Assembly (NCBI GenBank): GCA_963752505.1
Contig: CAVVYM010000009.1
Location: 1 to 64,000, forward strand
Direction of reading: 5' to 3'
Length of the DNA: 64,000 nt
From: JACJWR01 sp963752505
Lineage (GTDB): Bacteria; Actinomycetota; Actinomycetes; S36-B12; UBA10799
In this document: one piece after another, positions 8,680-16,502 of the stretch
Position numbering within the stretch: position 1 is the first letter of the stretch
Layout of the letters: the number at the start of each line of letters is the position of its first letter
Notes under the pieces: model-generated
What the model saw: only the letters and a program-made list of their open reading frames with translations
The model's database searches: none
What the model was told of the DNA's origin: nothing
Program-made: the position numbers and the translations under genes

Positions 8680-9753
8680 TTAGTCTCGCGCGGGATCTAG
8701 TGACCGAAACACGGTAGGATCACTTGGCAGTGCATCTTTGTGCTTGTCGATTTCGAACACTGCGATGAAGTTCTCGCACTTCATCTTCTTCGCCTCACTG
8801 GAGAGACTTCTCCAGTTCTGTCCAAGCCATTCGCCAGCCAGTTTGGTGATCCGGGCTGAGCCCCCGAACACGCAGGTGAAAACACCACCCGTCGCGCCTT
8901 GGCGCATTCGCACGATGACCGCAAGTCCCTTATTGTCTTGCTCAATGCCTAGCCACCGGACCTTTTTATCGCCGATACGCACGTAGCGCGATTGATTGGC
9001 CGCGATGCGGTCCTGCTCAATCCTGATTTCGAGGCCGAACCTCTCTAAGGCACCTTCCAATTGTGGTGCTCCGCGTGGTCCCCCTACGAAGAGAGCCGAC
9101 AGGTGGTCAGCATTGGCCTTCCGGCTGAACTCGAAGGATGTGCACATCACCGTCTCCACCAGCCTGGAGGGCAGGAGTTCTGCTACTGCCTTCGCTGCTT
9201 GGGCGTCGTCCCAAGAGAGGAAGCTGGAGTAAAGTGAGACGAGCTCTTGCCAACGGGAGTGTGCGATGCAATGGCTAGCTTGGGTTTGGTACCGCCAGAT
9301 GCTTCCGTCCTTGGCCATCACGATTGAGCCACCTTTGCCAGCCAGCACATCTTCCTTTTCAAGCACCGTTGGGCTCACTGCGTGACTCACCCAGCTCATA
9401 CTCGCAGTCGGGTGTAGTTCTCCCCGAGATCCGTCGGGCATGGTGAGTCGAAGAGGTGCGTCCCCCGCGGCACGATTTCCATCCACCGTGGCCCCGTCCC
9501 TTACTTGGAGGACTCTTTGGGAAGATTCATCAACGACAACAACGCCACTGTTGCAGCAATCGTTGGAGTCGGTGTCGGGTTCGAAGAGTCCTACCACCAC
9601 ATGGAAAGGCTTCTTGCCCCTCATCCAGGGGCGCCCACAGAAGAAGGTCAACCGCTGTCGAGCTTCGATCGCCAAAACGAATAGGTAGCTGTACGCGGCC
9701 AAGCTCAGGGCAATTGGGATCCAGTTGATGGCGATGTCCAACGATTCCCGCAT
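8680..9753 (-). CDS. Membrane-anchored protein of unknown function, copy 2
   Basis: 357 residues. It matches copy 1 except for Glu in place of Gly in the KKMKC-x-NF segment near the C-terminus. It has an N-terminal transmembrane helix (about 10-30) and the same Gly-Gly-Pro and FTCVFGGS elements in the C-terminal half. Function unknown. It lies directly upstream of the GH32 copy 2 gene. Confidence 0.7.
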   Translation of the reverse strand: MRESLDIAINWIPIALSLAAYSYLFVLAIEARQRLTFFCGRPWMRGKKPFHVVVGLFEPDTDSNDCCNSGVVVVDESSQRVLQVRDGATVDGNRAAGDAPLRLTMPDGSRGELHPTASMSWVSHAVSPTVLEKEDVLAGKGGSIVMAKDGSIWRYQTQASHCIAHSRWQELVSLYSSFLSWDDAQAAKAVAELLPSRLVETVMCTSFEFSRKANADHLSALFVGGPRGAPQLEGALERFGLEIRIEQDRIAANQSRYVRIGDKKVRWLGIEQDNKGLAVIVRMRQGATGGVFTCVFGGSARITKLAGEWLGQNWRSLSSEAKKMKCENFIAVFEIDKHKDALPSDPTVFRSLDPARD

Positions 9754-9991
9754 ATGGATCCCCTACTCAACGACCACAACAGCATGCGAAAAGGTCGGAA
9801 ACTGTCTACGAGTCCATCAAGGCCTACCTTTAGGTAGACCAACTCTGCCGCGTGGGTTCTAGGCTTCGTCGCAACACTTGATGCTGTTGATCTTCATCAT
9901 CCTCTGTCAAAAAGTGGTACCGCCCCTGGGGTGGTAGGCGAACCTGCGCTCGCTGCTCCTCAGGTGGATTCAGTGTAGCTGGCCAGGTGGT

Positions 9992-10019
9992 TGAACCACC
10001 CCGGTGTGTCCGGAGACTT
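9992..10019 (+). mobile_element. Solo IS-end-like sequence, copy 2
   Basis: Exact repeat of the sequence at 4690-4717. Confidence 0.5.
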
Positions 10020-10634
10020 TGCAATGTGAGATTCCGGCAGGAGCCAGGGCGGTTCAGCTTCATGGCCGGGGTCTGTCCTCTGCAAAAGGTGGTCGTAAAG
10101 ATCGGGGTGCTGGAACTTCGCCGCCGCGTTGCGGCCACCGGACCCGACAACCGCTGCAGCACCCCTCTCGAGTTCCGTTCGATCACCAACCCCCGACAAC
10201 TCAGAGATTCCGCGCCGTAGCCATGAGGAACTCTAAGGCACGCAGGTTAGGGGTGTCACCTACTCTTGGGCTTCTTGGGTTCCACATTCCCGACGCAACG
10301 TGCGCGATTGCAGGCAGCACGGCGCGCTTGGCCTAGGGCGGGCGCTATCGCCCCTGATCTGTTCAAACGGATCGACGGCCTTTGTTCAATGCGTCTGGCG
10401 ATGGGCGCTATTTGCGGCGGAGCTATTCCCTCGGCTTGTTTGTCCGAAGTCATCCTCGTTGCGCCGGTGGTCTGGCGGGCCGCGAGGACTCTTGTGCCCC
10501 TATTGCATGGGAGGAATCGACCTTTTGACCTTCAGATGGCTACAGCGGACGGGTAGGCGCGACACGCGCGAAACCGTTGACCGGGCATAACCCGCCACAC
10601 TGCCGAATACCAGGGCGCCCCAGGACACGGTCCC

Positions 10635-10640
10635 TACGAT
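10635..10640 (+). promoter_or_regulatory. -10 hexamer TACGAT, copy 3 membrane protein gene
   Basis: Same arrangement as in copies 1 and 2: 6 nt before GTG 10647. Confidence 0.45.
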
Positions 10641-10643
10641 GAC

Positions 10644-11108
10644 ATGGTGAAACTCTTGGTGCGAGGAATCATCGGCGTACTCATTGCGGTGCTGATTGCT
10701 GTGGCGTACGCGGCGGTCGATGCGCTGTTGAGCGGCACCTCGGTCGCCGAGAAGCTCAGCAGTCCCATCTTCTGGGTCGTGACGGGTGTCTGCGCAGCCA
10801 TTACCGGGCTGGTGGTGATGGATAGGGGCAGCGACGCGCCTCGAGAGGTGAAGAGCCGTGACCGGATTGCCGGTGAGCAACTCTTGTGGGCTATTGGGGC
10901 GGTGCTGGTCATTGGCATCTTGATCGGCCTGGTCACGCGGACTCCGGTTTTCGCGGTGATGGCGAGTCCAGCGTTCTGGATTCCCGCTGGGTTCGCAGTC
11001 GTGGCAGCCGGGCTGGAGCCCTATCGGGGCGCGAAGAAGGATGCGAAGGAGTCCGAGGTCGAGCCGGACGATGCCGCCGGGGGAGCTGCACCGACGACGC
11101 CGGAGTGA
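10644..11108 (+). CDS. Four-helix membrane protein, copy 3 (diverged paralog)
   Basis: 154 residues with the same topology as copies 1 and 2, differing at eight positions (for example GTS for GAT near 31, SSPIF for SNPIF near 40, PVF for PVL, and FAVVAAG for FAIVGAG). Conservation of hydrophobic character and length suggests the gene is under selection. It marks the right edge of the tandem array: DNA after the stop codon no longer matches the other copies. Function unknown. Confidence 0.7.
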   Translation: MVKLLVRGIIGVLIAVLIAVAYAAVDALLSGTSVAEKLSSPIFWVVTGVCAAITGLVVMDRGSDAPREVKSRDRIAGEQLLWAIGAVLVIGILIGLVTRTPVFAVMASPAFWIPAGFAVVAAGLEPYRGAKKDAKESEVEPDDAAGGAAPTTPE

Positions 11109-11165
11109 CCACCGGCACCGGCGGCACAGGTCCGCGGTTTTCGGCACCTTGACTTCATTTGCATT

Positions 11166-11190
11166 GGACTCGCCGGGGCGGTTCACATTG
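11166..11190 (+). repeat. Left arm of a 25-bp inverted repeat pair (IS-end-like)
   Basis: Matches the reverse complement of 13637-13661 at 23 of 25 positions. The core CCGGGGCGGTTCA is the IS-end-like motif seen elsewhere in the window. The pair brackets a 2.5-kb segment with the lipoprotein, YCII-like and acylase genes. Confidence 0.6.
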
Positions 11191-11344
11191 TCGATAGTGA
11201 TGGTCACGGGATGAAGATCGTTTCGGGAATGAGGCATCCCAGCCTGCGGTCAGGGTAGGCTCGCCGAGCCTTGGGGACGACAACGTGGACCGCCGCAGTG
11301 ATTATTTGGTCGCCAAGCCAAACTCCGGAAGGAATGGCAATCTT

Positions 11345-11860
11345 ATGAAGGCACGTTTTGCAATACTGGTCCCCGGCGCGGTAGCCATTGCGCTCCTCGC
11401 GACCTCATGTACCCAGAGTTCGGAATCAGATGGCGCGACCTCGTCTTCGAATTCGTTTGTCAACGCCAATAGCGTTGACCTAGCGGGTGAATGGCAGCGG
11501 ACCGATGCAAAAAGTTGGCAATCGATTAGCGCCAGTGTCAGCGATGTGCCGTCTGCAAGCGTGACAATCAACGAGGTCGCTGATGGCTTTTACCAGTACA
11601 CGTATGGCGTGACAATCCCGGAAAGCGACCCCCCAGTCGTGCGCGGAGGCAAAGAGACACGCAACTTTGATCTTACGTTCCGAATGGCAGTCGCTCCCGA
11701 CGGGACGCTGCGGGGCATAGATCTCCAGGACCCGATCTTGTCGACCTACTGGGTGCGAGACGAAAACACAATCGACGCCGTGCTGCAAGAAGGCGGACCC
11801 GACGGGGCGATCGTCACCTACACGCTGAAACGCACCGGATCGAGTGAGCCGACAGGCTAG
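11345..11860 (+). CDS. Predicted lipoprotein of unknown function
   Basis: 171 residues from ATG 11345, which has a good Shine-Dalgarno (GGAAGGA at 11328-11334) and leads straight into a lipoprotein signal (MKAR, a hydrophobic stretch, then LLATSC). A GTG at 11285 would add 20 residues before the signal and is less likely. The mature part begins with a Ser-rich linker and continues as a small, probably beta-rich domain. The phrases DLAGEWQR and ENTIDAVLQEGG resemble lipocalin-like or META-type small secreted proteins only loosely. Expected to be anchored on the outer face of the membrane. Function unknown. Flanked by IS-end-like inverted repeats. Confidence 0.65.
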   Translation: MKARFAILVPGAVAIALLATSCTQSSESDGATSSSNSFVNANSVDLAGEWQRTDAKSWQSISASVSDVPSASVTINEVADGFYQYTYGVTIPESDPPVVRGGKETRNFDLTFRMAVAPDGTLRGIDLQDPILSTYWVRDENTIDAVLQEGGPDGAIVTYTLKRTGSSEPTG

Positions 11861-12044
11861 GCGGATTAGCTTGGTGATCCCACTTGCATCAGCACGATTC
11901 GGCTGTTTTCAAGGATTCTGTTTCACCGATGCCTGAGCACATGACATTCATTACGGTTCCTCGGCGAGACTACGAGCGTCAAGGACGGTTCGGAAGTGGT
12001 TGAGGTTCAAACATTTCTCTCGAAGTCGTGAGGGGACGCCTTGT

Positions 12045-12368
12045 CTACGTCGGGGTGTCCATTGTCTCGTAGACCTCCACGGCTCCTCCGGCCTTGATCA
12101 CTGGGCATTCTGCGGCCATCTGACAGGCCTGCTCGATGCTGGCAGCGGTCACGGTAGAGATCCCGCTGATTCTGCTGGCGCCGCGGTCATCGACTCCATC
12201 AGCGGAGACGGTGCGTGAGTTCGGAAGCGGTCCACCGAAGTCCACTAACGCCTCGCCGAGGCCGGCGAAGAACGACATCCAGGCCTGCTTGTGGGACTGC
12301 TGTTCAGCCTCGGACAGGTTCTCGCCCATGCCTTCCCCACCGGTGTATACGAAGAGGAACGTCGCCAT
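12045..12368 (-). CDS. YCII-related domain protein
   Basis: 107 residues resembling the YCII/DGPF family of small ferredoxin-like-fold proteins: a FLFVYTGGE strand at the start, a helix with SEAEQQSHKQAWMSFF, a GGPLPNSRTV segment, and IEQACQMAAECPVIKAGGAVEVYE near the end. Family members are often encoded with sigma factors or act as small enzymes; the role here cannot be read. Start ATG 12368 is preceded by AGGAG at suitable spacing. It lies 84 bp downstream of the acylase gene on the same strand and could be cotranscribed with it. Confidence 0.7.
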   Translation of the reverse strand: MATFLFVYTGGEGMGENLSEAEQQSHKQAWMSFFAGLGEALVDFGGPLPNSRTVSADGVDDRGASRISGISTVTAASIEQACQMAAECPVIKAGGAVEVYETMDTPT

Positions 12369-12452
12369 TGCTGTCTCCTGCCTGAACCTGCAACGCAGGC
12401 TCGATTGGTTGATTCTTGCCGTGGACCTCGTCGCGCGCGACCGTGCCCTGGG

Positions 12453-13463
12453 CTACAGCTGTGTGGGCGTGAATGGTGTGTCGATGGTGAAGGGGACTGC
12501 GCGGGCCGGTTGCGAGAAGTCCACAGATCCTAGGTCGATTGAGTACAGGCGAGGATCGGTCGAGGTGCGGTAGGTGTAGCGCTGGTCGGTCAGGTTGCTG
12601 ATCGTGATCCAGTCGGTGATCTCTGGGACGGTTTTCCCGTCCGGTTGGGCCGATTCGATGATGCCGGCTGGGATGTCGAAGGAGTTCAGCACGTGCATGG
12701 TCTGCAGTTCCGCGCCTTGTGAATCCTCTGGTTGGTCTGACAGGGCGACGAGTGTCGCCGCCCGCACGAAGCGCGACGGTCCGGTGTAGTCCCCGGGCAG
12801 ACCCATGAGTCCGCCCCCTTGTCCGAACTGCGACAGTTTCACGCCGAGTTCGTCCTGGGCTGGCGGGACGTCGGGGCTCAGACCGGCGTAGTTGTTCAGG
12901 TTCGTCAGGTGCCAGTCGAGGTATGGAGAATTGGTGCCGATTCCGGTCGGGTTGTCCACGGTCTGGATGCCGTGCGGGTGGAACTCGATGGCCAGCGAGC
13001 CTTCTTTGCTGTGCATCAGTAGGTGCAGAGGTGGGGCGAATCCGATTCCGGGGTCCCCGCCCCAGACGCTGATTGTCTGCACCGCGTCCTTGACCTCGTC
13101 GAGGGTTGCGCAGGTTCCCAGCAGGAAGGCGATGACGTCCATCTCCGACAGGTCGTTGCCGTCGCCTTTGAAGGGGGCGTAGGTGCAGTAGCCGTTGGGC
13201 ATGTAGAGGCCGTGGGCGCTGAGGCCGGCGGTGTTGATGCCGTCGTCGAGTAGTTGCGGGTTGCCGAATCCACAAATGCCGACGATGCCGTATTGGGTGG
13301 TCCAGGTCTTGGACTCCTGGCCTTCCTCAGGTGTGTTTGCCTTGCCGTGGGTTCCGGGTGGGATGACCGCCAACGACCACGGGATCAGGTCGGGGAACTC
13401 CATGCTGCGCCCGACAACGACGGCGCCGTTCTTGGCCTGTTTCATCTTGAAGTTTGTGCACAT
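12453..13463 (-). CDS. Choloylglycine hydrolase / penicillin V acylase family protein
   Basis: 336-residue Ntn-hydrolase that should cleave a linear amide bond (bile salt hydrolase, penicillin V acylase or N-acyl homoserine lactone acylase type). Cys2 follows the initiator Met directly (MCTNF), so Met removal would expose the nucleophile. Matching positions include R19 (GRSMEF), N77 (DGINTAGLS), N178 (GTNSPYLDWH) and R231 (SRFVR). The usual Asp after the first Arg is replaced by E22, which points away from classical bile salt hydrolases. No signal peptide is visible, so the enzyme is probably cytoplasmic. A TAGACA hexamer ends 6 nt upstream of ATG 13463. Substrate unknown. Confidence 0.85.
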   Translation of the reverse strand: MCTNFKMKQAKNGAVVVGRSMEFPDLIPWSLAVIPPGTHGKANTPEEGQESKTWTTQYGIVGICGFGNPQLLDDGINTAGLSAHGLYMPNGYCTYAPFKGDGNDLSEMDVIAFLLGTCATLDEVKDAVQTISVWGGDPGIGFAPPLHLLMHSKEGSLAIEFHPHGIQTVDNPTGIGTNSPYLDWHLTNLNNYAGLSPDVPPAQDELGVKLSQFGQGGGLMGLPGDYTGPSRFVRAATLVALSDQPEDSQGAELQTMHVLNSFDIPAGIIESAQPDGKTVPEITDWITISNLTDQRYTYRTSTDPRLYSIDLGSVDFSQPARAVPFTIDTPFTPTQL

Positions 13464-13469
13464 GCTCCG

Positions 13470-13475
13470 TGTCTA
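13470..13475 (-). promoter_or_regulatory. -10-like hexamer of acylase gene
   Basis: On the minus strand TAGACA lies 6 nt before ATG 13463. The last base departs from TAnnnT, so this is a weaker example of the leaderless pattern. Confidence 0.35.
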
Positions 13476-13636
13476 GCGCAGGCCGACGCCCGACACCACA
13501 CGGTGGGCGATCCCGCTTGACGGTTGGTGGGCTGCTCGGCCATGCCAGGACGAACGGGGACACTCCAACCCTCGACCGCCTGGCTTGCGCCGACGCCGCC
13601 GAGGGGGAGCCACGCCAATAGACGGACTCGCAGCGC

Positions 13637-13661
13637 CAATGTGAACCGCCCCGGGAAGTCC
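13637..13661 (-). repeat. Right arm of a 25-bp inverted repeat pair
   Basis: Reverse complement matches 11166-11190 at 23 of 25 positions. It overlaps the left end of the 87-bp element. Confidence 0.6.
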
Positions 13662-13727
13662 GGATTCTCTGGTGTGTCCCGGGTTCTATGGCGTCTGTGC
13701 TGTGTCCCGACTCGCCGGGGCGGTTCA
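13641..13727. mobile_element. 87-bp MITE-like element with terminal inverted repeats
   Basis: Begins GTGAACCGCCCCGG and ends with CCGGGGCGGTTCAC, perfect inverted ends of 14 bp, around 59 bp without coding capacity. The ends carry the same motif as the solo IS ends at 4690 and 11185. I see no clear target duplication. It could be a deletion derivative of an IS3-type element or a mobilised mini-element. Confidence 0.55.
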
Positions 13728-13916
13728 CGTACCGCCGGCTCACACAGTTTCGACCGAATCCCCCTGCACGTGCGGGCTGGCACGAATCCAACTCTTCTCG
13801 AGAAGCGGTACCGCCAGACACTCATGGGGACTCGTCAAGTGCTCCAACACGGGTCGCGGTCCCAGTCCCCGGTTTAGCGGCTATCGTTAGAGTCACTACG
13901 GATCTAGGGGGTCTCC

Positions 13917-15176
13917 ATGAGCAACAAGGCCGGTGGAAGATCAAAGCAAGCATTGGTTGGGCGCGTACTGGGGATAGGGTCGCGCGCAGCCGCGGCGATA
14001 ACGCTCACCGCGGCACTGTTCACAGTTGGTGCTGAAGCCGCCCAAGCCGAAGCCCGGCCTGTGTCGTCCGCAGCCACCTGTACTGTCCCTTCAGGGCTCG
14101 TGACAACCTACGTCAGCGGCGGTCTCCAACGCACGTACCTTATTAGGGTGCCAAACGGCGCTGGGCCCCACACCCCGATGGTGATGTCCATCCACGGCGC
14201 GCTCGGCACCGCTCAAGGCATGCAGAAGGTGACCGGATTCACCGAGAACTCCACTCCATCACCGCCAGATCAGGCACCTGTTGAAAACATGGCAGCGGCC
14301 GAAGTGTCCACGATGTCCTCACTCGGCGACAGGGAGGGGTTCATCGCGGTTTTCCCGCAGGCCCGAGCCGATTGGGGCTACGTGTGGGACGCATCTCCGA
14401 ACTCCGTTGATGTGCAGTTCGTCCGTGAACTCACGGAATACCTCCACCGCTCCGGCTGCTCGACGTCAGCACGCACCAGCGTCAACGGCTTCAGCATGGG
14501 CGCCATGATGTCATCGCGGCTGATGTGCGTGCGCCCTGATCTGTACTCGGGCGCGGCCATGGTAGGCGGCGTGCTCAACCCGCTACCGGAATGCCCTATC
14601 CCGCCAGACAAGGAAATCCTCACCGTGCACGGCCTGCGCGACTCGGTGGTGCCGTTCGATGGTTCCCTGTCCGCGAATTTGGCAGCGCTCGCCGGGCCGG
14701 GTTCGGTTTCGCGGGTCAACCGGCGCGACATCACCTTGGCATGGGCGCGTGCCAAGGACTGCCCGTCCCCGGGGTGGACAACTCCGGGAGCTAACGAGTT
14801 CACCGATCTGTCCTGCCCACGTTCCTCCACGGCAGCTGTGGTCGGATTGGACATGGGACACACTTTCGACAACCCTTGGCTGAATACTTCGAAGTTGATT
14901 TGGGCCTCGATGCGCCCAGAGCGGACTTGCGTCTATTCGCCGCCTGGCCCGCCGAATCCAGCGATGGCGTCGGCAATAGTGTGGGGAGTGGCTCTTGACA
15001 TCGCATTCCGTGTGGAGTTCGGCAGAATATTGCGGGAGCAGATGTCATGCAATCCGCATGTTCACGATTCATTGAAGCGCGCGATTCAGGCAGATGTCAG
15101 AGCGAATCCGAACGGTCCGATTGCGCAGCAAATCGCCTTCGCGATGCGGGAGCAAGCACGTCTAGGATTGGCGTAG
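13917..15176 (+). CDS. Secreted PHB-depolymerase/feruloyl-esterase-like hydrolase
   Basis: 419-residue alpha/beta hydrolase of the LpqC/poly(3-hydroxybutyrate) depolymerase group (CE1-like). It begins with a basic N-terminus and a long hydrophobic signal (about 22-40) with an Ala-rich cleavage region near 40-48, so it should be exported. The serine nucleophile is S193 in GFSMG; D242 (GLRDSVVP) and H315 (MGHTF) complete the triad. An SIHGALG oxyanion segment lies near 91. The C-terminal 80 residues go beyond the catalytic core and have no match I recognise. Likely substrates are short-chain polyesters or esterified plant phenolics; the exact substrate is not readable. No adjacent partner genes. 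Confidence 0.8.
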   Translation: MSNKAGGRSKQALVGRVLGIGSRAAAAITLTAALFTVGAEAAQAEARPVSSAATCTVPSGLVTTYVSGGLQRTYLIRVPNGAGPHTPMVMSIHGALGTAQGMQKVTGFTENSTPSPPDQAPVENMAAAEVSTMSSLGDREGFIAVFPQARADWGYVWDASPNSVDVQFVRELTEYLHRSGCSTSARTSVNGFSMGAMMSSRLMCVRPDLYSGAAMVGGVLNPLPECPIPPDKEILTVHGLRDSVVPFDGSLSANLAALAGPGSVSRVNRRDITLAWARAKDCPSPGWTTPGANEFTDLSCPRSSTAAVVGLDMGHTFDNPWLNTSKLIWASMRPERTCVYSPPGPPNPAMASAIVWGVALDIAFRVEFGRILREQMSCNPHVHDSLKRAIQADVRANPNGPIAQQIAFAMREQARLGLA

Positions 15177-15790
15177 GGCATGGGATGATTTTCGTCGTCG
15201 CGTCCAACTCGGTGGACAAAGGGTGTGCCCAACCTCACTAGGGAGGACGCCAAACGCATCCATCGGCAACAAACAGACGGGCGCACCTGCAACGACGAAC
15301 TGCCCCGCACGCCCAAGGAGCCAACCTACTGAGCCGCACTGGGAAGGTTCTACAACTTGGGCGGTACTTGGTTGGGCGAGTTCGTGTCATCAAGTACAGC
15401 GAGGAGGTTGCCTTTCGAGTTGCGTGAGCGGGCGTTACGGATGGTCATTGAGGTCCGGGGTGATCAGGAGGCGGAGTGGGCGGCGATGTCGAAGGTTGCC
15501 GAACCCTCGGCGTTTTGACGCCGGTGACGGCGCGCAAGTAGTGCCAGCAGGCCGAAGGCGCGCTCCAACTGATTCGGATCAAACATAGCGAGTATGGCGG
15601 ACACAAACCTGTGGTCAGGGCTACCGGCCGGCAGCAAGAGGATTACGCGCGGCTATGCGATTACCGTCAGCACCCGCTGGCCTAGGTTGAGCGCCCGCAA
15701 AGCCGAGTCCAAGTGCGCCGCAGTGTAGAAGGCCCGCGACTCTCTTTGTGTCAAAGCATTTCCTTCGCAATGGCGGGCCCGCCACACACC
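15177..15790. other. Mobile-element debris between esterase gene and tRNA-Leu
   Basis: About 600 bp without an intact gene. It contains an IS3-type orfA start (15402-15513) and a stop-free stretch at about 15540-15686 (LIRIKHSEYGGHKPVVRATG...) that looks like part of a decayed protein I cannot name. A perfect 12-bp palindrome, GGCGGGCCCGCC, lies at 15772-15783 just past the tRNA 3' end. Confidence 0.5.
15402..15513 (+). pseudogene. Fragment of IS3-type transposase orfA
   Basis: The frame starting at 15402 reads RRLPFELRERALRMVIEV and then QEAEWAAMSKVAE. This is the typical N-terminus of IS3-family orfA proteins (PxEFRERALRMV..., then a xEWAAxxxVA helix). The frame breaks soon afterwards and no orfB follows. 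Confidence 0.6.
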
Positions 15791-15879
15791 TGGTGTCCGA
15801 GGGGGGACTTGAACCCCCACGCCCTATAACGGGCACTAGCACCTCAAGCTAGCGCGTCTGCCTATTCCGCCACCCGGAC
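15791..15879 (-). tRNA. tRNA-Leu (anticodon GAG)
   Basis: On the minus strand the 5' end GTCCGGG pairs with CTCGGAC at the 3' end. The discriminator A and CCA are encoded. The anticodon stem CTAGC/GCTAG encloses the loop TTGAGGT, giving GAG. A long variable arm (class II) and a GGTTCAAGTCC T-arm are present. Length 89 nt with CCA. Its 3' end faces the accessory region 1-15790. Confidence 0.95.
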
Positions 15880-15967
15880 AAGAGCCAGTTGGCTCATGGG
15901 TGGTGCAAGACTAGCAACTCCCACCCCGCACCGGCGATCGGGGATCATCTGCATCCCGGACGCAACC

Positions 15968-16423
15968 TCAGCGCTTCTTGCGCGATTCCCGCTCCCGCCG
16001 GTAGACGTCGACGAACTCATCCACGGTCACCCCTTGAATGGCCTCGCGGATCAGGTCGAGGTCCAGATCGTCGACCTTCTTGAAACGCACGCAGGACCGA
16101 CCCATGTTCAACTTCTTCGCGCCCTGCCACCGGGAACGGAACGTCTCCTCGTCGAGGGTGCTACCGGAGTAGATGCTCATCAGGTACAGCGAAATGTACT
16201 GCCGCTGCGACGCCAACGCCGCGAACATCAGCGGCTTGCCGTTGTAGGTGTCGGGCTCGCGTTCAAGCGGAACCACCCAGTTGATCATGCCGAAACCCAT
16301 CTCTTCGGACAGGCCCTCGGGCATCGCCGGTCGGATCGCCTCGAGCAGTGTTTCGATTTCCCCGCGCCGATCCGGTGGGAGCTGGTCGAGGTAGTCGTCC
16401 ACCGTCGTCGCATCGGATTGCAT
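15968..16423 (-). CDS. DUF1801 domain protein
   Basis: 151 residues. The start is set at ATG 16423 (MQSDATTVDDYLDQLP), because the longer frame has a non-protein-like extension and TACTGT lies 6 nt upstream of this ATG. DUF1801/YdhG-like features: the N-terminal VDDYLDQLPPDRR helix, the AMPEGLSEEMGFGMINW segment and the KPLMFAALASQRQYISLYLM strand pair, then a basic tail ending in RERESRKKR. Members of this family are small cytosolic proteins, some related to frataxin-like folds or iron handling; the function is not established. Confidence 0.8.
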   Translation of the reverse strand: MQSDATTVDDYLDQLPPDRRGEIETLLEAIRPAMPEGLSEEMGFGMINWVVPLEREPDTYNGKPLMFAALASQRQYISLYLMSIYSGSTLDEETFRSRWQGAKKLNMGRSCVRFKKVDDLDLDLIREAIQGVTVDEFVDVYRRERESRKKR

Positions 16424-16429
16424 GCCAGC

Positions 16430-16435
16430 ACAGTA
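16430..16435 (-). promoter_or_regulatory. -10 hexamer TACTGT of DUF1801 gene
   Basis: 6 nt before ATG 16423 on the minus strand; leaderless arrangement. Confidence 0.5.
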
Positions 16436-16502
16436 GCGCCCGATTCGGTGATATCGAATCGCTCGCTTCCCTCTGCAACTCCGCCTGAGGCAGGATGACG
16501 GT

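Larger units (their letters stand above)
5302..10603. repeat. Tandem 5.3-kb unit, copy 2
   Basis: Direct repeat of 1-5301. Differences from copy 1 downstream of the hybrid gene include single changes near 7723, 7896, 8427, 8434, 8773, 9490, 10332 and 10370, and one inserted C near 10455. Three change proteins: G70D and K304R in the GH32 enzyme, and one Gly-to-Glu change near the C-terminus of the 357-residue protein. The start of this unit is copy-3-like and the rest is copy-1-like. Confidence 0.95.
9754..10643. other. Spacer of tandem unit, copy 2; no supported gene
   Basis: Second copy of the 4452-5340 spacer, with a few single-base changes and one extra C near 10455. No supported gene. 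It contains the IS-end-like sequence at 9992-10019. Confidence 0.5.
10604..11123. repeat. Partial third copy of the tandem unit
   Basis: Only the membrane protein gene and its short upstream region are present. Identity with copies 1 and 2 stops just after the gene's stop codon, at about 11123, where the other copies run into the transposase remnant. This copy is a more diverged paralog, with eight amino-acid differences from copy 1. Confidence 0.9.
13464..13916. other. Intergenic region with IS-end remnants
   Basis: About 450 bp between divergent genes. It holds an 87-bp inverted-repeat element (13641-13727), the right arm of a 25-bp inverted repeat pair, and the upstream signals of the esterase gene (AGGGGG about 6 nt before ATG 13917). 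No supported protein. Confidence 0.6.

Noticed and set aside
15772..15783. Rho-independent terminator of tRNA-Leu
   Set aside because: The 12-bp palindrome has no loop and no T-run after it on the minus strand.
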